Assembly (NCBI GenBank): GCA_014799925.1
Contig: JAAVHC010000001.1
Span: 94,998-135,724 of the forward strand
DNA length: 40,727 nucleotides
DNA from: Oscillibacter sp.
GTDB lineage: Bacteria > Bacillota > Clostridia > Oscillospirales > Oscillospiraceae
Direction of reading: 5' to 3'
In this document: in pieces, positions 29,371 through 37,748 of the stretch
Layout of the letters: every line of letters starts with the position of its first letter
Numbering within the stretch: position 1 is the first letter of the stretch
Notes under the pieces: model-generated
Seen by the model: only the letters and a program-made list of their open reading frames with translations
Database searches by the model: none
Told to the model about the DNA's origin: nothing
Program-made: the position numbers and the translations under genes

Positions 29371-30192
29371 ATGAACATCACTTGCACGTCGGGATTATTC
29401 TTCAGCAGCAGCGTTCAGCCCCAGCAAACCCTGACCTTCACAGAGCCGACCAGCGCCCAGATGGCACAGAGCGCCGAAAAAATTCTACAGGAGTTTAAAA
29501 ACCGCCAGCCCAACCAGGACAGGGTGGAACTCAGCGGCCAGAGGCCTTCCGGGGTCGTCATGCTGGAGCCTCTCAGCAGCGAACAATTGAGCGGCATCGG
29601 ACAGATGAAGATGCGGGAGTCCAAGGAAACCACGCAGTTTACCAGCGCGGAGGTCTCCGAGACGGCCCGGCAGCTATCCTCTATTATGGATGTAAACAAC
29701 TCCAGTGCAGAAATGGCCGCTGAATTCGGAATCAGCGAGTCCCAGCTTGCGGAACACCTGGGCAGCATCGGCAAGCTGATCGACGAGGCTCTGTCTGCCG
29801 GTGAGATCACCCGGCAGGAATATGACGACCTCAACAAGGGGCTGGAAGAATACGGCGAGGCTATCATGACCAAAGCCGAGCGGAGCGCAGCGGGATGGGA
29901 GCTTGCGAAGGAAATATCCAAGGCCACCCGTGCGCGGATAGAAAGCGGCGCTTCTACTGCGGAAATGGCTGAATACGCGAAAAATCTCCAGGAAAACTAT
30001 CAGAATATGATCAGCGAGTTTGTGAAAAGCTCCTGCTCCATCAACCGCTCCCTGATGACGCAGCTGACCAGCCGCGTCAGAGGCGGAGAAAGCCTGTTCG
30101 CGCCGGGTACGGAGCAGGTTTATGGCCGCAGCAATGTTGCCGGGTATTTCAAAAATGGCTACGTACCGGCTAAACCGACTCCCTATCTCTGA
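29371..30192 (+). CDS. Hypothetical protein, 273 residues
   Basis: I do not recognise this protein. It is soluble, rich in Ser, Glu and Gln, with no signal peptide or membrane helix. Most of residues 90-225 should be helical (STAEMAEYAKNLQENYQNMISEFVKSS and LIDEALSAGEITRQEYDDLNKGLEEYGE are strongly amphipathic). It starts MNITCTSGLFFSSSVQPQQTL with an Ser-rich, probably disordered N terminus. The ATG at 29371 follows AGGAGG by 7 nt; an upstream ATG at 29326 lacks a ribosome site. It stands alone between the tsf terminator and a copy of the dispersed repeat. A flagellum-, adhesion- or secretion-related role is possible but not shown. Confidence 0.75.
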   Translation: MNITCTSGLFFSSSVQPQQTLTFTEPTSAQMAQSAEKILQEFKNRQPNQDRVELSGQRPSGVVMLEPLSSEQLSGIGQMKMRESKETTQFTSAEVSETARQLSSIMDVNNSSAEMAAEFGISESQLAEHLGSIGKLIDEALSAGEITRQEYDDLNKGLEEYGEAIMTKAERSAAGWELAKEISKATRARIESGASTAEMAEYAKNLQENYQNMISEFVKSSCSINRSLMTQLTSRVRGGESLFAPGTEQVYGRSNVAGYFKNGYVPAKPTPYL

Positions 30193-30245
30193 TAAGTTGT
30201 GAATGCGCTGGACCAAACCCTCACAAAGTAAGAATTTACGGGCCT

Positions 30246-30366
30246 GATACTTTTTCTTGAAAGAAAAAGTATCAAAAAGAACTTTACTTTCGCTCTTCAA
30301 GCTGCTGCAATTTCAGGATTTCCGCACGGTAACGATATTGCACTTTTAATTGAGGAATAGTATGAG
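30246..30366 (+). repeat. Dispersed intergenic repeat, copy B (short form)
   Basis: It opens with a perfect palindrome GATACTTTTTCTT-GA-AAGAAAAAGTATC (13-bp arms, 30246-30273), continues with CAAAAAGAACTTT shared with copy A, and ends with CGGTAACGATATTGCACTTT and the GAGGAATAG end. It is the clearest short copy in this window. Confidence 0.72.
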
Positions 30367-30381
30367 AGTCTGTTCTTGAAA

Positions 30382-30424
30382 GATAAGGCTGGGAATCTGA
30401 TACGGATTCCCAGCCTTATCTTTG
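30382..30424. terminator. Bidirectional terminator
   Basis: A perfect 16-bp stem (30382-30397 with 30405-30420), a 7-nt loop and short T-tracts on both strands. It ends the leftward birA-chromate operon and any rightward transcript from the 273-residue gene. Confidence 0.8.
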
Positions 30425-30425
30425 G

Positions 30426-31025
30426 TTACATTCCCCACAAAATTCCCACCACGGCGGAGGCCAGGATAAACAGGATGGGGTGGAGGCCCTTGGTCTGCTT
30501 GACCTTGTTGGTCAGGAGCCACAGCACAATGGCCAATATCCAGCCCTTCCAGTTAAAGAGAGCGAAAGAGAAGTCCTGGGCCAATTCGTCGGAAAAGAAC
30601 AGATTGCTCACCACCACCGACAGCCCCGCCGCCGCGATGAGCCCTGTGGACGCGGGCCGCAGGCCGTAGAAAGCGCTGTCCACGTACCGGTTGTCCCGGA
30701 AGCTCTTGAGGAAGGAGGCGATGATGAGGATAACGATGATGGATGGCGTTATCAGTCCCAGCGTAGCCACCACCGCGCCCAAAATGGCGGCGGGCACGCC
30801 CCCCACGTTGCCGCCGGTGAGATAACCCACATAAGTGGCCATGTTGACGCCGATGGGGCCCGGCGTGGACTCGCCCACGGCGATCATGTTGTCCACGTCG
30901 ATGCGGGTAAACCATCCGGTGGCGTCGGCCATGTTATAGAGGAAGGGGATGGTCGCCATGCCGCCGCCTACAGCAAAGAGACCTGTTTTGAAGAATTCAT
31001 AAAACAGCCGAAGAAAGATCATCAT
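30426..31025 (-). CDS. Chromate transporter, second half-size subunit
   Basis: A 199-residue membrane protein of the short-chain CHR family. It has the family motif FKTGLFAVGGGMATIPFL (about 11-28), VGESTPGPIGVNMATYVGYLTGG (about 50-72) and about six hydrophobic segments. In two-gene systems, the halves form a heterodimer equivalent to full-length ChrA, which exports chromate; in anaerobes the real substrate is often uncertain (sulfate-like or other anions). The ATG overlaps the preceding stop (ATGA). It is the last gene of the leftward operon. Confidence 0.92.
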   Translation of the reverse strand: MMIFLRLFYEFFKTGLFAVGGGMATIPFLYNMADATGWFTRIDVDNMIAVGESTPGPIGVNMATYVGYLTGGNVGGVPAAILGAVVATLGLITPSIIVILIIASFLKSFRDNRYVDSAFYGLRPASTGLIAAAGLSVVVSNLFFSDELAQDFSFALFNWKGWILAIVLWLLTNKVKQTKGLHPILFILASAVVGILWGM

Positions 31026-31561
31026 TTCTTCACCCCCACATTCTTCAGCACAATGCCCAGCACAGCCGCCGCCAGCACGAAAATCACCGGACTGACGGAC
31101 AGGAAGAAGCTCCCCAGGGTCACCGCCAGGAAGATGACCGCTGTGGGCATGTCAATGACCGCTTTTTTGAAAAGCTTTATCACCGCGTTCAGAATCAGCA
31201 CGCACACGCACACCCGGATGCCGCCAAAGGCATGGTTCACCCACGTCAGGTGGGAGAAAGCGGTAATCACACCCGCCAGCAGGGAGATGATGATAAGGGA
31301 AGGGAAGACAAGTCCCAGCGTGGCGATGATGCCGCCCGGGACGCCCTTGTTCTTCTGGCCGATGAAGGTGGCGGTGTTCACCGCGATGATGCCGGGCGTA
31401 CACTGGCCGATGGCAAAATAGTCCGTCAGCTCCTCCTCGGTGGCCCAGCCCTTGTTTTCCACCACCTCCCGCTGGAGGATGGGCAGCATGGCGTAGCCGC
31501 CGCCGAAGGTCATAACCCCCACCTTGGCGAAGGTGAGGAATAAGTCGGGGTAGATGTTCAT
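31022..31561 (-). CDS. Chromate transporter, first half-size subunit
   Basis: A 179-residue short-chain CHR protein. Motifs are FAKVGVMTFGGGYAMLPILQREVV (about 10-33) and IGQCTPGIIAVNTATFIGQKNKG (about 49-71), followed by four to five membrane helices. It is paired with the downstream half by ATGA overlap, as expected for stoichiometric subunits. AAGGAG precedes the ATG at 31561; a frame start 7 codons upstream was rejected for lack of a ribosome site. The gap to the alpha/beta hydrolase gene upstream is only about 20 bp. Confidence 0.92.
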   Translation of the reverse strand: MNIYPDLFLTFAKVGVMTFGGGYAMLPILQREVVENKGWATEEELTDYFAIGQCTPGIIAVNTATFIGQKNKGVPGGIIATLGLVFPSLIIISLLAGVITAFSHLTWVNHAFGGIRVCVCVLILNAVIKLFKKAVIDMPTAVIFLAVTLGSFFLSVSPVIFVLAAAVLGIVLKNVGVKK

Positions 31562-31582
31562 AACGATCTCCTTTTGCAACAT

Positions 31583-32590
31583 TTATTGAGATAATGATTG
31601 GATGAAATTTCTGATCTCTGTGCTGATCCGCCGGTACTCATAGTCATGCACATAGTGGGGGCAGCCCAGCTCAACGCTCCTGCCGTTTTCCACGCCGGAC
31701 AGATAGTCCCGTTGGAACCCACGCCATACATCCTCCGAAAAGCCCGTTCCGCCGGACCCGTCGGAGATAAACAGCAGCATGGGGACCTGGGGCGTGCCGC
31801 TCTCCGTCACAGTCCTCGCGTTTTCCTTCACGATGGCGGCTTCCGCCAGCATATCCGGCGAGGCGGTGCGGCGGTGGAAGAGGGCTCGATAGGCGGTTTT
31901 CTCCGCCTCGGTAAGCGTTCCGTACCGGACGGCGTCGCCGTCCGCCAGACCGGGTATCAGGCGGGCGATCCCCGCGTTGACCGCCAGCTGTCCCAGCCGC
32001 AGAGTAAACAGATTGATGGACATGTCCTCGTAAGCCTCCGGCACCGCCATGTCAAGCCCTGCGATGGCGGTCACCTCATCGGGATATTTCTGCGCCCAGC
32101 GGAGGGCCTCCAGTCCGGACATGGAGTGGGGGCACAGGACGTAAGGCCCCTCGATCCCGGCGGCCAGCAGGGCGCTGCGGGTGTCCTCCAGTATGGTGTC
32201 AATGTCACGGGAGCGGCCCCCGCTGTCCTCACTGTAACCGTAGCCGAATTTTTCCACCACGGCGATCCGGAAATCATCGCTCAACAGGGAATAGAGGGAT
32301 TTGAAGTCCAGTACCGGGGCGCATGTCCCGCCGCCGGACAGAAACACCAGCGTTTCCGCGCCGGAGCCCTCGGTGTAGACATGCATTTGCTTTCCGGCAA
32401 CCTCCACCATGGTCCCCGGCGGTGCCAGCAGCGTTTCCTCCTTTGCCAGACGGAGCCGGTGATTGACGTAGCATGCCAGCAGGAGCAGGGCGGCTGCCGC
32501 CAGGATGATGCCGGCGATGACCAGCGCCCGGTTCCCGCCCCGCCGGCTGCCCCGATAGGCGCGGTAGATTTTCCGAGGTTTCTTTCTCAT
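31583..32590 (-). CDS. Membrane-anchored alpha/beta hydrolase
   Basis: A 335-residue protein: basic N-terminal KIYRAYRGSRRGGNR, one transmembrane helix (about 21-41), then an extracytoplasmic alpha/beta hydrolase fold. The nucleophile elbow is VLCPHSMSGLEA (Ser156), a variant of GHSMGG in which the first and third Gly are Pro and Ser. The acid and the His of GCPHYVHDYE near the C terminus complete the triad. The oxyanion segment is FLSGGGTCAP. The ATG at 32590 follows GAGG; a GTG five codons upstream is the alternative. It shares the K-I-Y-x-A-Y-R-G motif with the next gene upstream and may act on the same substrate. The substrate is unknown (an ester or amide is typical). Confidence 0.85.
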   Translation of the reverse strand: MRKKPRKIYRAYRGSRRGGNRALVIAGIILAAAALLLLACYVNHRLRLAKEETLLAPPGTMVEVAGKQMHVYTEGSGAETLVFLSGGGTCAPVLDFKSLYSLLSDDFRIAVVEKFGYGYSEDSGGRSRDIDTILEDTRSALLAAGIEGPYVLCPHSMSGLEALRWAQKYPDEVTAIAGLDMAVPEAYEDMSINLFTLRLGQLAVNAGIARLIPGLADGDAVRYGTLTEAEKTAYRALFHRRTASPDMLAEAAIVKENARTVTESGTPQVPMLLFISDGSGGTGFSEDVWRGFQRDYLSGVENGRSVELGCPHYVHDYEYRRISTEIRNFIQSLSQ

Positions 32591-32611
32591 AGCCTTCTGC
32601 CTCACAGGAAT

Positions 32612-33721
32612 CTAGCCTGGGATACCGGGCAGGATGCACATGGTAACGCCGCTGTCAAAATTGCCGTCAAAATACCAGGTAACATAAGGCTCATCCTGGT
32701 CGTAGACCATGGACCACTGCGTGATCCACTGACCATCCGGCTTGGAAACTGCCGACAGGGCGTCCCGGACCTGGCCCGACGTGGTAACGCCCTGCCCCAG
32801 GAGGGAAGTCAGCGTCTCATATCTCGCCTGGGCGCTTTCGCCGCCCGCGGAGGTGTCGCCGTTCGCCAGATTAAAGTTGGTTACTGCCTGGGTAGGAATG
32901 GCGGTGACCCCGTTCTCTGTGAACTCCACCGATACGGACGCACCGGAGGCGTCGGAGATGGCCAGATGGTGGCTGATGCCGCCGGAGGGGTGGATGTCGT
33001 ACTGCTCCAGCAGGGCCAGGGCCTCGTCCACCGTGGCCGCCCTGTCCAGCAGCAGCCGGATGGCGGTGGTGACCGTCAGGTCAGGCTTATCCGTATCCGG
33101 GTCGGGCATCCCGCCCTCGTTGACCTCCAGGTCCGCCACGCACAGCCCCACATCGTTCACGCCGTCCAGGGGCACATACAGCGCGGCGATGGCCAGCATC
33201 TTGTTCATCATGCCCTCGGGAAACGTGGCCGCGTTCCCGGTGATATTCTGGAAATCGCAGGTGGAAAGGGATGTGTAGCCCTCAGCCGGGATATGCCGCA
33301 CGATGATGGGCACGGACCCTGTCCAATCGTAGTTACGCCCCCAGATGTGGGTACCGATCACGCTCTGGGCGCTCAGGACGCTGCATCCCTCCCGGTAAGT
33401 GCCCGCCGGGGCGGTATAGAAGCCCTTGGAGATCTTTTTGGACAGGAAAGCGCTGACCTCTCCATCGGAGGACGCGCCGCCCTGCTCCAGAAATTCCTCA
33501 AAATAGTAGCCGCCCTTTACCTCCATGAAATAGGCGGGGGAGCCGGCTCCGAGAGGCCGGATGGTCCCGGTGATTGCCAGCTCCTGCCGGAACAGGAGCC
33601 ATGCCGCCAGCAGGGCCAGCAGCAGTATGCCCGCCGCCGCTGCCAGCACCCAGAAAACGGTCCGCTTCCGGGGCTTGCCCCGGTAGGCCTGATATATCTT
33701 GTTATAAGCTCTGTATTTCAT
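32612..33721 (-). CDS. Membrane-anchored linear amide C-N hydrolase (Ntn hydrolase, penicillin V acylase/bile salt hydrolase-like)
   Basis: A 369-residue protein: basic N-terminal segment KIYQAYRGKPRKR, a transmembrane helix (about 21-44), a linker of about 65 residues, and a choloylglycine-hydrolase-type Ntn domain. The likely nucleophile is Cys113 in YREGCSVLSAQ, to be exposed after cleavage of Gly112-Cys113. The following IWGRNYDWTG (Arg129, Asn130, Asp132) is the family's substrate-binding and catalytic motif. Family members hydrolyse penicillin V, conjugated bile salts or N-acyl amides. The domain would face outside the cell. It follows birA by 9 bp; the SD-like GTGGAGTGA lies over the birA end. 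Confidence 0.85.
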   Translation of the reverse strand: MKYRAYNKIYQAYRGKPRKRTVFWVLAAAAGILLLALLAAWLLFRQELAITGTIRPLGAGSPAYFMEVKGGYYFEEFLEQGGASSDGEVSAFLSKKISKGFYTAPAGTYREGCSVLSAQSVIGTHIWGRNYDWTGSVPIIVRHIPAEGYTSLSTCDFQNITGNAATFPEGMMNKMLAIAALYVPLDGVNDVGLCVADLEVNEGGMPDPDTDKPDLTVTTAIRLLLDRAATVDEALALLEQYDIHPSGGISHHLAISDASGASVSVEFTENGVTAIPTQAVTNFNLANGDTSAGGESAQARYETLTSLLGQGVTTSGQVRDALSAVSKPDGQWITQWSMVYDQDEPYVTWYFDGNFDSGVTMCILPGIPG

Positions 33722-33730
33722 GTTATCCGC

Positions 33731-34723
33731 TCACTCCACATATCCATATAGTCCCCGGACGGACACCTCGCCGGTGCGCACGGTGGTCAGGCTTCCGTCC
33801 GCCAGGCGGACGATCAGCCCGAATTGGTCGTCAATATCCAGCGCCTGGGCCTTCGTCTGTCCGTCCGTCCACAGCAGCCGCACCGGCCTGCCCAGCGTGA
33901 CGCAGTCACGCCGATAGGCCTGGACCCATTGGTCCATATTGCCGCCCAGCGCCTGGGAAAGACCGCTCAGCTCCTCGATCATGGCCGCCGCCAGAGCGGC
34001 GCGGGGGACGTGATAGCCCTCCTGAGCCAGGGAGGTCGCCATTGCCGCCACATCCGGGCTGAAATCCGCCGGGGTCTGGCTGACGTTGACTCCGGCGCCG
34101 ATCACCAGATACTGCGTATGGCCCGCCTCGCTCTCCATTCCGAGCTCCGTCAGGATGCCGCACAGCTTTTTCCCGCCCAGCACCAGATCGTTGGTCCACT
34201 TGATCCCCGGCCGGACCCCGGCGGCCCGTTCCACCGCGTTGCAGACCGCCACGGCGGCCATTCCCGTCACGCCCATCAGCTCCTCCGGAGTCTGCCTGGG
34301 ACGCAGCAAAATGGAGAGATAGACCCCCTTGCCCGGAGGGGAGAGGAAGGTGTGCGCCATGCGGCCCCGGCCGGCGCTTTGAAAATTGGCCACAGCCACC
34401 GTGCCGTGGGGCGCGTTCGCCAGGGCTTCCCGCTTCAGATAGGAGCTGGTGGAATCAATTTCTTCCATGCACCGAAGCTCCGGGCAGGGCGTGCCGGGGG
34501 AGAGGCGGCGGCGGATCTCCCGTTCCACCAGGGCGTCCGGCGACGCCACCAGCCGGTAACCCAGACCGCTGTGGGCCTCGATGGTGTACCCATCCCGGCG
34601 CAGGCTGTCGATGGCCTTCCATATGGCCGCCCGGCTGACGCCGAGCCTTCGGCTGAGCTCCTGACCGGAGACATAGTCCTCCGGAGACGTGTGCAGGAGC
34701 TGGTAAACCTTCTCCTTGCTCAT
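33731..34723 (-). CDS. birA: Bifunctional biotin-[acetyl-CoA carboxylase] ligase / biotin operon repressor
   Basis: A 330-residue BirA of the two-domain type. The winged-helix DNA-binding domain is at about 1-65 (SGQELSRRLGVSRAAIWKAIDSLRRDGY). The catalytic domain has GRGRMAHTFLSPPGKGVYLSILLRP (biotinyl-AMP loop, about 117-141) and KWTNDLVLGGKKLCGIL (about 177-193, catalytic Lys), with a small C-terminal SH3-like domain (about 285-330). It attaches biotin to carboxyl carrier proteins and can repress biotin genes. The ATG at 34723 was chosen because the longer frame runs back across the promoter. It is the first gene of the five-gene leftward operon. Confidence 0.95.
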   Translation of the reverse strand: MSKEKVYQLLHTSPEDYVSGQELSRRLGVSRAAIWKAIDSLRRDGYTIEAHSGLGYRLVASPDALVEREIRRRLSPGTPCPELRCMEEIDSTSSYLKREALANAPHGTVAVANFQSAGRGRMAHTFLSPPGKGVYLSILLRPRQTPEELMGVTGMAAVAVCNAVERAAGVRPGIKWTNDLVLGGKKLCGILTELGMESEAGHTQYLVIGAGVNVSQTPADFSPDVAAMATSLAQEGYHVPRAALAAAMIEELSGLSQALGGNMDQWVQAYRRDCVTLGRPVRLLWTDGQTKAQALDIDDQFGLIVRLADGSLTTVRTGEVSVRGLYGYVE

Positions 34724-34889
34724 GATTTTCCACGATTCCTTCCAATCCACAAAAGCGGCGGGAATGGGAAAGCCCCGGCCCGGATTTTTCAATAAGCCGG
34801 TAAGGCGGAGCCTTTTTCCCGCGCGCGCCGGCCGCCGCGGCCCTGTCAACAGGAAGCTGCCGTCCGGCGCATGGAATATTTTTGAAGAT

Positions 34890-34918
34890 AGTATAGCATC
34901 TTCCGATGGATTTGTAAA
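34890..34918 (-). promoter_or_regulatory. birA operon promoter
   Basis: Minus strand: TTTACA (34918-34913), a 17-bp spacer and TATACT (34895-34890). The untranslated leader would be about 160 nt; it holds no clear riboswitch. Confidence 0.75.
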
Positions 34919-34994
34919 CCAGAAGAAAATGCGGTCTGGCGCCGGTTCAGGCAAAGGTTGCCATCCAGCCGGAAAAATAATCTCTGAAATACAA

Positions 34995-35006
34995 GAACAG
35001 GTGTTG
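34995..35006. promoter_or_regulatory. LexA (SOS) box
   Basis: GAACAGGTGTTG matches the Gram-positive SOS core GAAC-N4-GTTC at 7 of 8 fixed positions. It overlaps the -35 of lexA, consistent with autoregulation. Confidence 0.6.
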
Positions 35007-35032
35007 CAAAATTAAGAAAGACGTGTTATAAT
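35004..35032 (+). promoter_or_regulatory. lexA promoter
   Basis: TTGCAA (35004-35009), a 17-bp spacer and a perfect TATAAT (35027-35032). Confidence 0.8.
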
Positions 35033-35073
35033 ACCAAAAAGGAAACCACCAAATAAGGCTGGGAGGGCTGATT

Positions 35074-35664
35074 ATGCCAAAGAAGACACAGATGACTGAC
35101 CGAATCTACGAGTACTTGCAGTCGGTGATCCCGGAGCAGGGATATGCTCCCTCTGTGCGGGAAATCTGTGAGGCCGTGGGGCTGAAGTCTCCATCCACGG
35201 TTCATTTCCACCTGAAGCGGCTTCAGGAAAGGGGACTGATCGAAAAGGGAGATTTCAAGGGCCGGGCAATTGTGCTGACGGAACAGCGGGAGAAGAATAA
35301 AATCCCCGTTTTGGGAGATGTGGCCGCCGGTTCGCCGATCCTGGCCCAGGAGTGCATCGACGACTATCTGACTTTTGACTGCGGCGGGAGAGAGGGGGAG
35401 TATTTCGCCCTCCGGGTCCGCGGGGAGTCCATGCTGAACGCGGGGATTCTGCCGGACGATCTGGTGGTGGTGCGCCGCCAGCCCACTGCCGTGAACGGCG
35501 AAATTGTGGTGGCCCTGCTGGGAGACGAGGCCACGGTCAAGCGCCTCTCCCGCCGGAACGGCGAGATCTGGCTGCTGCCGGAAAACGACGCCTACCAGCC
35601 CATTGACGGAACGAACGCCCAGGTCCTGGGGCGGGTCACGGCGGTGGTGCGTCAGTACGACTGA
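35074..35664 (+). CDS. lexA: SOS response repressor / autoprotease LexA
   Basis: A 196-residue LexA. The winged-helix domain (about 1-68) has PSVREICEAVGLKSPSTVHFHLKRL. The cleavage site is Ala85-Gly86 (DVAAGSPI). The catalytic dyad is Ser119 (VRGESML) and Lys156 (ATVKRLSR). RecA-stimulated self-cleavage at damage derepresses SOS genes. GGGAGGG lies 6-8 nt before the ATG. It is a single gene with its own promoter, SOS box and terminator; diverges from birA. Confidence 0.97.
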   Translation: MPKKTQMTDRIYEYLQSVIPEQGYAPSVREICEAVGLKSPSTVHFHLKRLQERGLIEKGDFKGRAIVLTEQREKNKIPVLGDVAAGSPILAQECIDDYLTFDCGGREGEYFALRVRGESMLNAGILPDDLVVVRRQPTAVNGEIVVALLGDEATVKRLSRRNGEIWLLPENDAYQPIDGTNAQVLGRVTAVVRQYD

Positions 35665-35684
35665 AACATAAAGCGCGATATGGA

Positions 35685-35711
35685 GGGGCCGCGGGAGCGG
35701 CCCCTTTTTTT
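35685..35711 (+). terminator. lexA terminator
   Basis: An 8-bp GC stem, GGGGCCGC/GCGGCCCC, with loop GGGA and a T7 tail. Confidence 0.9.
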
Positions 35712-35777
35712 GACCCTGGCAAGGTTTCCGGGAAAACGAAGCATCATTACATTTCCGTTACATTAGCCGGAAAATGG

Positions 35778-35806
35778 TTGCAATACCGCCAATTTGTAGA
35801 TATACT
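35778..35806 (+). promoter_or_regulatory. Promoter of the ABC exporter operon
   Basis: TTGCAA (35778-35783), a 17-bp spacer and TATACT (35801-35806). The 110-nt leader is very GC-rich and can form hairpins (GCGCTG/CAGCGC near 35818 and 35857), possibly an attenuator; no known riboswitch recognised. Confidence 0.7.
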
Positions 35807-35921
35807 ACGGGCTGGTCTGCGCCGCTGGGCTGGGGGGAACGGCGCGGCCGCAGCGCTTTTCACCCTTCCGGCGCCGCCCTGGGGGAGGACGGGCCGGGCG
35901 ACCAAATGAGGAAAACAATCT

Positions 35922-37748
35922 ATGCAACAGACAAAATCAACCCGCGCCGCCCGCTGGAAACGGCTGTGGCGGCTGATTCGCGGCTGTCGCCGCTACTTTT
36001 TCTTTACCATTCTTGCCACGCTCCTGGCGGCCCTGACCGCCTACCTCAGCCCGCTGGTGGTCAGCTTCGCTGTGGACAGCATCGTGGGCGGGAAGGCCAT
36101 GGACCTGCCCGCCTGGCTCCAGAGCTGGATCGACGGACTGGGCGGGCGGGACTTCCTGGCCGCAAACCTGTGGCTGCCCGCGCTGGCGGTGCTGCTGATC
36201 CAGGGGCTCAACGGCGTGTTCGCCTACGCCCGGGGCCGGTGCTCCGCCCTGGGCGGAGAGGGGCTGTCCAAGGCGCTGCGGGACGCGCTGTATAAGCGCC
36301 TGGTCCGCGCGCCCTACGCCTGGCATAAGGCCAGCAGCACCGGCGATCTGGTCCAGCGGTGTACCTCCGATGTGGAGACCGTGCGGCGGTTCATGCAGAT
36401 GCAGCTGATGGAGGTGGTGCGCACCGCTGTGATGGCGCTGGTGGCGCTGTCCATCATGTGGCCCATCCACCGGCAGCTGACGCTGGTGGCCTGCTCGCTG
36501 CTGCCGCTGCTGCTTATTTTCTCCTTTTTCTATTCCAAGGGGGTCCAGAAGCTGTTTCTGACCGTGGATGAGTCGGAGGGAGCCATGACCACCGCTTTGC
36601 AGGAGAACCTGACCGGGATGCGGGTAGTCCGCACCTTCGCCCGGCAGAGCCAGGAATTGGAAAAATTCACCGGCCTGAACCAGGACTACCGCCGCAAGTC
36701 CCTGCGGCTGAACAACCTGATGGGCGTCTACTGGGGCTCGTCGGACATCATGGGCTATTTGCAGATTACCCTGGTGACGCTGGTGGGCGTCTACCTGACG
36801 GTCCGGGGGGACATCAGCCTGGGGACCATGATGCTGTTCTCCACCTATTCCAGTATGCTGACCTTCCCCATGCGCCAGCTGGGCCGCATCCTGGCGGACC
36901 TGGCGAAGGCGGACGTGTCCCTGAAGCGTCTGGATGAGATCCTGACCGCGCCCCAGGAGGAAGAGCCGGGCAAGGCCCTTACGCCGCCCATCCAGGGCGG
37001 CCTGGAGTTCCGGGACGTGTCCTTCGCCTATCCCGACGGCGGGGAGATCCTGCACCACGTGGACTTCTCGGTGGAACCCGGCCGGACCGTCGGCATTCTG
37101 GGCAGCACCGGCAGCGGCAAGAGCACCCTGGTCCATCTGCTCCAGCGGCTCTACGCCCCTACCGGCGGACAGATTCTGATTGACGGCGTGGACATCGCGG
37201 ATATCCGCCGGGACTACCTGCGGCGGCACGTGGGCATCGTTTTGCAGGAGCCCTTCCTCTTCAGCCGGACCATCGGGGAGAACATCGCCCTGGGCGACCC
37301 CTCCGCCGGCGAGGAGGAGCGGTTTGACGCGGCCCGCACCGCCTGTATCCACGACGTGATCCAGGGCTTTGCCGAGGGCTATGACACGATGGTGGGGGAG
37401 AGGGGCGTGACTCTCTCCGGCGGACAGAAGCAGCGGGTGGCCATTGCCCGGATGCTGGTTCAGAAGACGCCCATCTGCATTTTTGACGACTCTCTCAGCG
37501 CCGTGGACGCGGAGACCGACGCCGCCATCCGGGAGGCGCTTCTCCGGCGCGATACCGGTACCACCATCCTCATCAGCCACCGGATTTCCACCCTGCGGGG
37601 CGCGGATACCATCCTGGTGCTGGAAAACGGAAGCGTCATCCAGCGGGGGACCCACCAGGAGCTGGCGGCTCAGGAGGGGCTGTACCGGCGCATTTGTACC
37701 ATTCAGAACGAGCTGGACGAGGCCATGGAAGGAGGTGTGGCCGTATGA
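35922..37748 (+). CDS. ABC exporter half-transporter, subunit with degenerate site (TM287-like)
   Basis: A 608-residue type IV ABC exporter half: six transmembrane helices in residues about 20-320 and a nucleotide-binding domain from about 355. Walker A is GSTGSGKST, the signature is TLSGGQKQR (canonical), and Walker B is ICIFDDSLSAVD, where the position after the Walker B Asp is Asp rather than the catalytic Glu. The H-loop is ISHRIS. The missing Glu identifies it as the degenerate partner of a heterodimer. GAGGA is upstream of the ATG. The second subunit starts on the stop codon of this gene. Substrates of this class range from drugs and lipids to peptides. Confidence 0.93.
   Translation: MQQTKSTRAARWKRLWRLIRGCRRYFFFTILATLLAALTAYLSPLVVSFAVDSIVGGKAMDLPAWLQSWIDGLGGRDFLAANLWLPALAVLLIQGLNGVFAYARGRCSALGGEGLSKALRDALYKRLVRAPYAWHKASSTGDLVQRCTSDVETVRRFMQMQLMEVVRTAVMALVALSIMWPIHRQLTLVACSLLPLLLIFSFFYSKGVQKLFLTVDESEGAMTTALQENLTGMRVVRTFARQSQELEKFTGLNQDYRRKSLRLNNLMGVYWGSSDIMGYLQITLVTLVGVYLTVRGDISLGTMMLFSTYSSMLTFPMRQLGRILADLAKADVSLKRLDEILTAPQEEEPGKALTPPIQGGLEFRDVSFAYPDGGEILHHVDFSVEPGRTVGILGSTGSGKSTLVHLLQRLYAPTGGQILIDGVDIADIRRDYLRRHVGIVLQEPFLFSRTIGENIALGDPSAGEEERFDAARTACIHDVIQGFAEGYDTMVGERGVTLSGGQKQRVAIARMLVQKTPICIFDDSLSAVDAETDAAIREALLRRDTGTTILISHRISTLRGADTILVLENGSVIQRGTHQELAAQEGLYRRICTIQNELDEAMEGGVAV

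Noticed and set aside
34905-34920. BirA box near the birA promoter
   Set aside because: Only one half-site (TTTGTAAACC) is present; no second half at the expected 14-16 bp distance.
34724-34954. 77-codon N-terminal extension of BirA
   Set aside because: It runs across the predicted -10 and has no resemblance to the family; the ATG at 34723 gives the standard N terminus.
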